Positions 13,486 to 16,349 of a stretch of DNA of 16,349 nt are shown one piece after another (position 1 is the stretch's first letter; each line of letters opens with the position of its first letter). The position numbers and the translations under genes were made by a program. Source of the stretch: Candidatus Altarchaeales archaeon (GTDB taxonomy: Archaea > Altiarchaeota > Altiarchaeia > IMC4 > QMZM01); the NCBI GenBank assembly GCA_003663175.1, contig QMZM01000013.1, forward strand, positions 1 through 16,349, given 5' to 3'. Under the pieces are notes generated by a model. The model ran no database searches and was not told the origin of the DNA. It was given only the letters and a program-made list of their open reading frames with translations.

Positions 13486-14640
13486 TTATGTAACAATCTT
13501 CTCCAATTTATCCTCATCTATTGCCCTCCTTATCTCCATAGCAAGTCTTCTTCCAGTTGAGACATTTCCTCGCCAGAGAATATTACCATAGGGGTGACCA
13601 ACATACATATGGGCGTTTGTTCCACCACCGATTCTTGGAGCGACATCATAGATAAAGAAGTTATTATCCTTATCAATACATGTTTGTAGACAAAACGGAC
13701 CAATAATCCCAGGTTCGAAGTATCGTTGAGTTGCCTTAACATATTTCTCAGCCAATTCAAATGCCTTCTCAAGAAGACTTTCCCTTATTGTCGCGAAACT
13801 ATGACCACAGACGGTATACTCTGGAATGCTCTGTTTTTCTGGAAGCGTCAATTGCTGTTGAGCGGGCAACCTAACCTGACCATCCAAGGATGTTTCAAAT
13901 CTCCAATCAACTCCCAATAACTCGATCTTTGCCATCTCCTCCTCGAGGGGAGAATAGAAGAAATCGAAATTAAATACGGGACCAATAATGTATTTCTCAA
14001 TCCTCGCATTTTCCAACAAATCCTTAGTTATAACCCCTCGCCTTATCAATTTTTCTGCCTTCTCTTTATATTCCTTATAAGAGGAAGCGGTAAAGAAGCC
14101 TCTTTCTAATTTCTTCTTCGCATGATGCATCTTAACTATACATAATTCATCAATATCCTCCGGATTTTCTATCCTTTCAGGATATGGTAGATTTGCCCTT
14201 TCTAGTAACCAATAATAGTCTTTTTCTCCCCCCCTCTCCTCACTCCTCAGGAGGTTTCTACTGCCAACAATTGGAACATAAAATTCATCCTCTATTCTAT
14301 CTAAACTTATATAGGATGTGAATGATCTATTTGGAACGAAGAGGACATTCTCTCTTAACATTTTTTCCTGTTCCTCTTTTTTAATCATTTCATCAAATTT
14401 ATCATAAATCACAAATTCATCAACAACCCCCCTGACAACTCTCCCATTCACTCTTTTTGATTTGAAGTAAAGGGTGTATGTTTTTTCTCTACCCTTCTGA
14501 CAGTATAAAATTGTTTTAAATCCCTCCTCAATTGCACCATCTGCAACATCGAGGGCAGAATGAGAAGCCAAGACACCGATCTTTATTTTATCGGGGTCAT
14601 ACTCATCTAGATTTTCAAGTATGATTTTTCTGTCGATCAT
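13486..14640 (-). CDS. PurP-family ATP-grasp paralogue with altered glycine loop
   Basis: 384 aa from the ATG at 14640 (MIDRKII), with a GGGGTGG tract just upstream; a TTG two codons earlier is less likely. Same two-domain PurP architecture as the next gene: IGVLASHSALDVADGA at 21-36, VLFVPNRSFTSY at 99-110, PIVGSRNLLRSE, YIIGPVFNFDFFYSPL, IELLGVDWRFE, YTVCGHSFATIRESLLE, EPGIIGPFC, VAPRIGGGTN. Differences: ~20 extra residues around 57-75, H-G replaced by N-R in the PHGSF motif, and the ATP-grasp glycine loop replaced by MHHAKKKLERGFF (171-183). Because the rest is well preserved, this looks like a distinct PurP subgroup with a changed activity or partner role, not a decaying copy. Many archaea carry such second PurP homologues; their reaction is unsettled as far as I know. 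Confidence 0.88.
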   Translation of the reverse strand: MIDRKIILENLDEYDPDKIKIGVLASHSALDVADGAIEEGFKTILYCQKGREKTYTLYFKSKRVNGRVVRGVVDEFVIYDKFDEMIKKEEQEKMLRENVLFVPNRSFTSYISLDRIEDEFYVPIVGSRNLLRSEERGGEKDYYWLLERANLPYPERIENPEDIDELCIVKMHHAKKKLERGFFTASSYKEYKEKAEKLIRRGVITKDLLENARIEKYIIGPVFNFDFFYSPLEEEMAKIELLGVDWRFETSLDGQVRLPAQQQLTLPEKQSIPEYTVCGHSFATIRESLLEKAFELAEKYVKATQRYFEPGIIGPFCLQTCIDKDNNFFIYDVAPRIGGGTNAHMYVGHPYGNILWRGNVSTGRRLAMEIRRAIDEDKLEKIVT

Positions 14641-14678
14641 AACCAACCACCCCCCAACCGATACAGTTTATGTTTAGG

Positions 14679-14753
14679 CGGACCCGGCGGGATTTGAACC
14701 CGCGATCTCCGGATTAGAAGTCCGGCGCCCTATCCGAGCTAGGCTACGGGCCC
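14679..14753 (-). tRNA. tRNA-Arg (anticodon UCU)
   Basis: 75-nt cloverleaf on the minus strand. Acceptor GGGCCCG pairs with CGGGTCC (one G-U), then TA, D arm GCCT...GGGC, anticodon stem CCGGA/TCCGG with loop CTTCTAA (anticodon TCT, genomic 14716-14718), 5-nt variable loop, T arm GCGGG-TTCAAAT-CCCGC, discriminator G. No intron. CCA is not encoded (CCT follows). It reads AGA/AGG, the main arginine codons here. Its 5' end is only 2 nt past the stop codon of the upstream kinase-like gene, and purP2 starts 38 nt downstream. Confidence 0.97.
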
Positions 14754-14755
14754 TT

Positions 14756-15352
14756 TTAAAGGGGGTAGAGATTAGATATTATAATGTAACAGAAGGTTAA
14801 AAATATCGGAACAGATAGATTGTCATCTATTGGCGAAAAAAGCTCCACCAATGCTCCAATAAGAGACAATAAAAGAACGATTTCTGGCATAGAGGGTAAA
14901 AAAATTAAGGCTGAGAAGAAGGATGAAAATAAAAACGCCAAACTTCCCTCTATGCTTTTATGACCTATTCTCTTGCTTCCAAAATTTTTTCCCACCAGGG
15001 TTGAAATTGAATCACCAACGCTAAGTATGGCTATTATGGCACATGCGGGGGCTATATCTAAAATAATTATCGGAATTGAAACACCAAAGCCGTAGAGAAT
15101 TGCTCCCTTATAGGGAAATCTCTGCCTATCCCTCTCTCTTTCAAAATGCTCTATTAGAAACCTTGAGATGGGATTATTTCTAAATTTCTGAAGTATAAAC
15201 AGCAATAGAACCCCTATGAGGAGTGGCAACACAACCAATCTGCCCAGAAAGGGCTCAAAAATGAACAGGCAAAGCGCTATGAAGAATCCCAAGAAGAGAT
15301 GAACCAACTGCCGTTTTACCTCGAGTTTTAGTTCTTCTCTCTTTTCTTTCAT
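14756..15352 (-). CDS. Dolichol/phytol kinase-like membrane protein
   Basis: 198 aa from the ATG at 15352, whose ATGA overlaps the stop of the upstream glycosyltransferase; an ATG at 15367 would add five residues. A basic N-terminus (KEKREELKLEVKRQLVHLFLG) opens a protein of about six membrane helices. The CTP-binding part of dolichol/phytol kinases and related cytidylyltransferases is visible: LSVGDSISTLVGKNFGSKRIG..KSIEGS at ~125-155, and ALVELFSPIDDNLSVP near 175-190. It probably phosphorylates a polyprenol (dolichol) at the membrane with CTP, which would recycle lipid carrier for glycosylation; phytol/geranylgeraniol is an alternative substrate. The cotranscribed glycosyltransferase supports a glycan-carrier role. 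Confidence 0.85.
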   Translation of the reverse strand: MKEKREELKLEVKRQLVHLFLGFFIALCLFIFEPFLGRLVVLPLLIGVLLLFILQKFRNNPISRFLIEHFERERDRQRFPYKGAILYGFGVSIPIIILDIAPACAIIAILSVGDSISTLVGKNFGSKRIGHKSIEGSLAFLFSSFFSALIFLPSMPEIVLLLSLIGALVELFSPIDDNLSVPIFLTFCYIIISNLYPL

Positions 15353-16349
15353 TTGTTCTTCCCCCATTTATTCTCTACCTTCTCGTTTCTTAATTCATAT
15401 AAGAATGCAAATGTATGCATTCCCAATGTGAACACAGAATAGGGAAAATAGAAAAATATAACAAATAAATATCTAATACTGAGATTAGACATTCTTATCA
15501 GGAGCAGTAAGTCATAGATTAGATAGAGTGCAAACATGGTAATTAGTAAATAAAATAACAAATTTATGTCGTACTCCCCGGTTATGGTTCTATAGACATA
15601 CTCTATCATCCCATATATGGAAAACCAAGAAAAGAAGTATCTTACAACATCAAAAGAAAAATAATTTCCATAAATTGCAAAATATTTCAAATAACCGCCA
15701 AGGATTTGATAGATAATTATTGGGATATAAACAAATCCATGAAAGAACCAATATATTTGAGTTGGAATTCCATACAAGCTCATGGCGCCATAGGTCTTAT
15801 TTAATATGACATCATAATGCTTCCTCAATACCTGAATTGTCCCCCGACCCCATCTAATTCTCTGTTTGCAAAGTCCAGTTATCGTTTCGGGAACCTTCGT
15901 GTAGATAACGGAGTTCGACATTACTAACTTATAGCCAGATTTTCTTAGCCTCACACCTATATCAAAATCTTCACAGAGCGTATCTTTGTTAAATCCTCCA
16001 ACCTCCAATAATGCCTTTTTTCTGAATGCAGCAAATCCAGGGAAGATGTATGTTCCGTTTACCTTATCGCAGACGAATCTCCATCCAGATGATAGAATAT
16101 ATTCAAAATCCTGGAACCATGTTAATGGATTTTTACTATGCAAAGCTCTTATTATGCCAGAAACTCCACCAACTCTTTCATCTGAAAATGGTTTAACTAT
16201 CTTAATTAATGAATCCTTCTCTAACTTAGAATCGGCATCTAAGGTAACGATAATCTCATGCTTAGAGTTTCTTATACCAAAATTCAGTGCGTTTGCCTTA
16301 CCGCCATGTTTAATGTTATATATTCTCACATTAGAATTTTGTTTTGCCA
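15349..16349 (-). CDS. Processive family 2 glycosyltransferase (5' end outside window)
   Basis: At least 333 aa; the frame stays open through the last base, so the N-terminal part of the GT domain is missing. The visible part starts at NVRIYNIKHGGKANALNFG and continues with the DXD-type TLDADS, GFAAFRKKALLEVGGF, the acceptor/catalytic TLCEDFDIGVRLRKSGY, and QRIRWGRG, the Q..RW motif of processive enzymes such as hyaluronan, cellulose or poly-N-acetylglucosamine synthases. Three to four membrane helices follow (~170-310), with a Lys-rich C-terminal tail. It likely extends a polysaccharide at the inner face of the membrane; the sugar is unknown. Translational overlap with the dolichol-kinase-like gene suggests one envelope-glycan operon. 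Confidence 0.9.
   Translation of the reverse strand, partial: AKQNSNVRIYNIKHGGKANALNFGIRNSKHEIIVTLDADSKLEKDSLIKIVKPFSDERVGGVSGIIRALHSKNPLTWFQDFEYILSSGWRFVCDKVNGTYIFPGFAAFRKKALLEVGGFNKDTLCEDFDIGVRLRKSGYKLVMSNSVIYTKVPETITGLCKQRIRWGRGTIQVLRKHYDVILNKTYGAMSLYGIPTQIYWFFHGFVYIPIIIYQILGGYLKYFAIYGNYFSFDVVRYFFSWFSIYGMIEYVYRTITGEYDINLLFYLLITMFALYLIYDLLLLIRMSNLSIRYLFVIFFYFPYSVFTLGMHTFAFLYELRNEKVENKWGKNK

Noticed and set aside
15353..15367. Earlier ATG for the dolichol-kinase-like gene
   Set aside because: Possible, but the ATG at 15352 forms an ATGA overlap with the upstream stop, as at dnaG/pcm; the difference is five residues.

Overview
The window is archaeal and AT-rich. The evidence is an exosome-type archaeal DnaG, two PurP-family purine enzymes (an archaeal replacement for PurH), a Clp1/Grc3-type RNA kinase, an RPA/SSB-like single OB-fold protein, a LonB-derived AAA+ ATPase, TATA boxes close to start codons, occasional GGAGG/GAGGTGAT Shine-Dalgarno sites, and a tRNA with no encoded CCA. 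Arginine is mostly AGA/AGG and a tRNA-Arg(UCU) is present. The Cys-rich CFDGIQN..GVDCGGPC repeats are a style I associate with uncultivated archaea, but I cannot fix the lineage from the sequence.

Layout, left to right. (1) 91-1375 (+): two overlapping genes for secreted, membrane-anchored surface proteins with Thr-rich stalks, followed by a run of hairpins (1364-1470). (2) 1479-2597 (-): NAD kinase preceded by a small PRC-barrel protein. (3) 2598-3070: a 473-bp gene-poor divergent region with a four-unit G-rich tandem repeat. (4) 3071-5398 (+): aspartate dehydrogenase (NAD synthesis), then an overlapping pair, OB-fold protein and ACT-ACT-HAD phosphoserine phosphatase. (5) 5521-6984 (-): a LonB-like AAA+ ATPase without protease domain or membrane helices but with a zinc ribbon. 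(6) 7047-10315 (+): Clp1-type polynucleotide kinase and a 14-helix spermidine-synthase-like membrane protein. (7) 10293-12178 (-): dnaG and a translationally coupled protein-L-isoaspartate methyltransferase that appears to be exported. (8) 12179-12409: a promoter/hairpin region. (9) 12410-14640 (-): tandem purP paralogues. (10) 14679-14753 (-): tRNA-Arg(UCU). (11) 14756-16349 (-): a dolichol/phytol-kinase-like membrane protein and a processive family 2 glycosyltransferase that runs off the window.

Most of the window is housekeeping: NAD(P) supply (nadX, nadK), serine, purines, RNA metabolism (dnaG, Clp1) and envelope glycan or polyprenol chemistry. The best candidates for something undescribed are the LonB-derived zinc-ribbon ATPase that has lost its protease, the in-frame tandem repeat upstream of nadX with a 21-bp inverted copy beyond serB, the long imperfect inverted repeat between purP and dnaG, and the exported-looking Pcm coupled to dnaG. 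I found no CRISPR array, transposase, integrase or phage gene.
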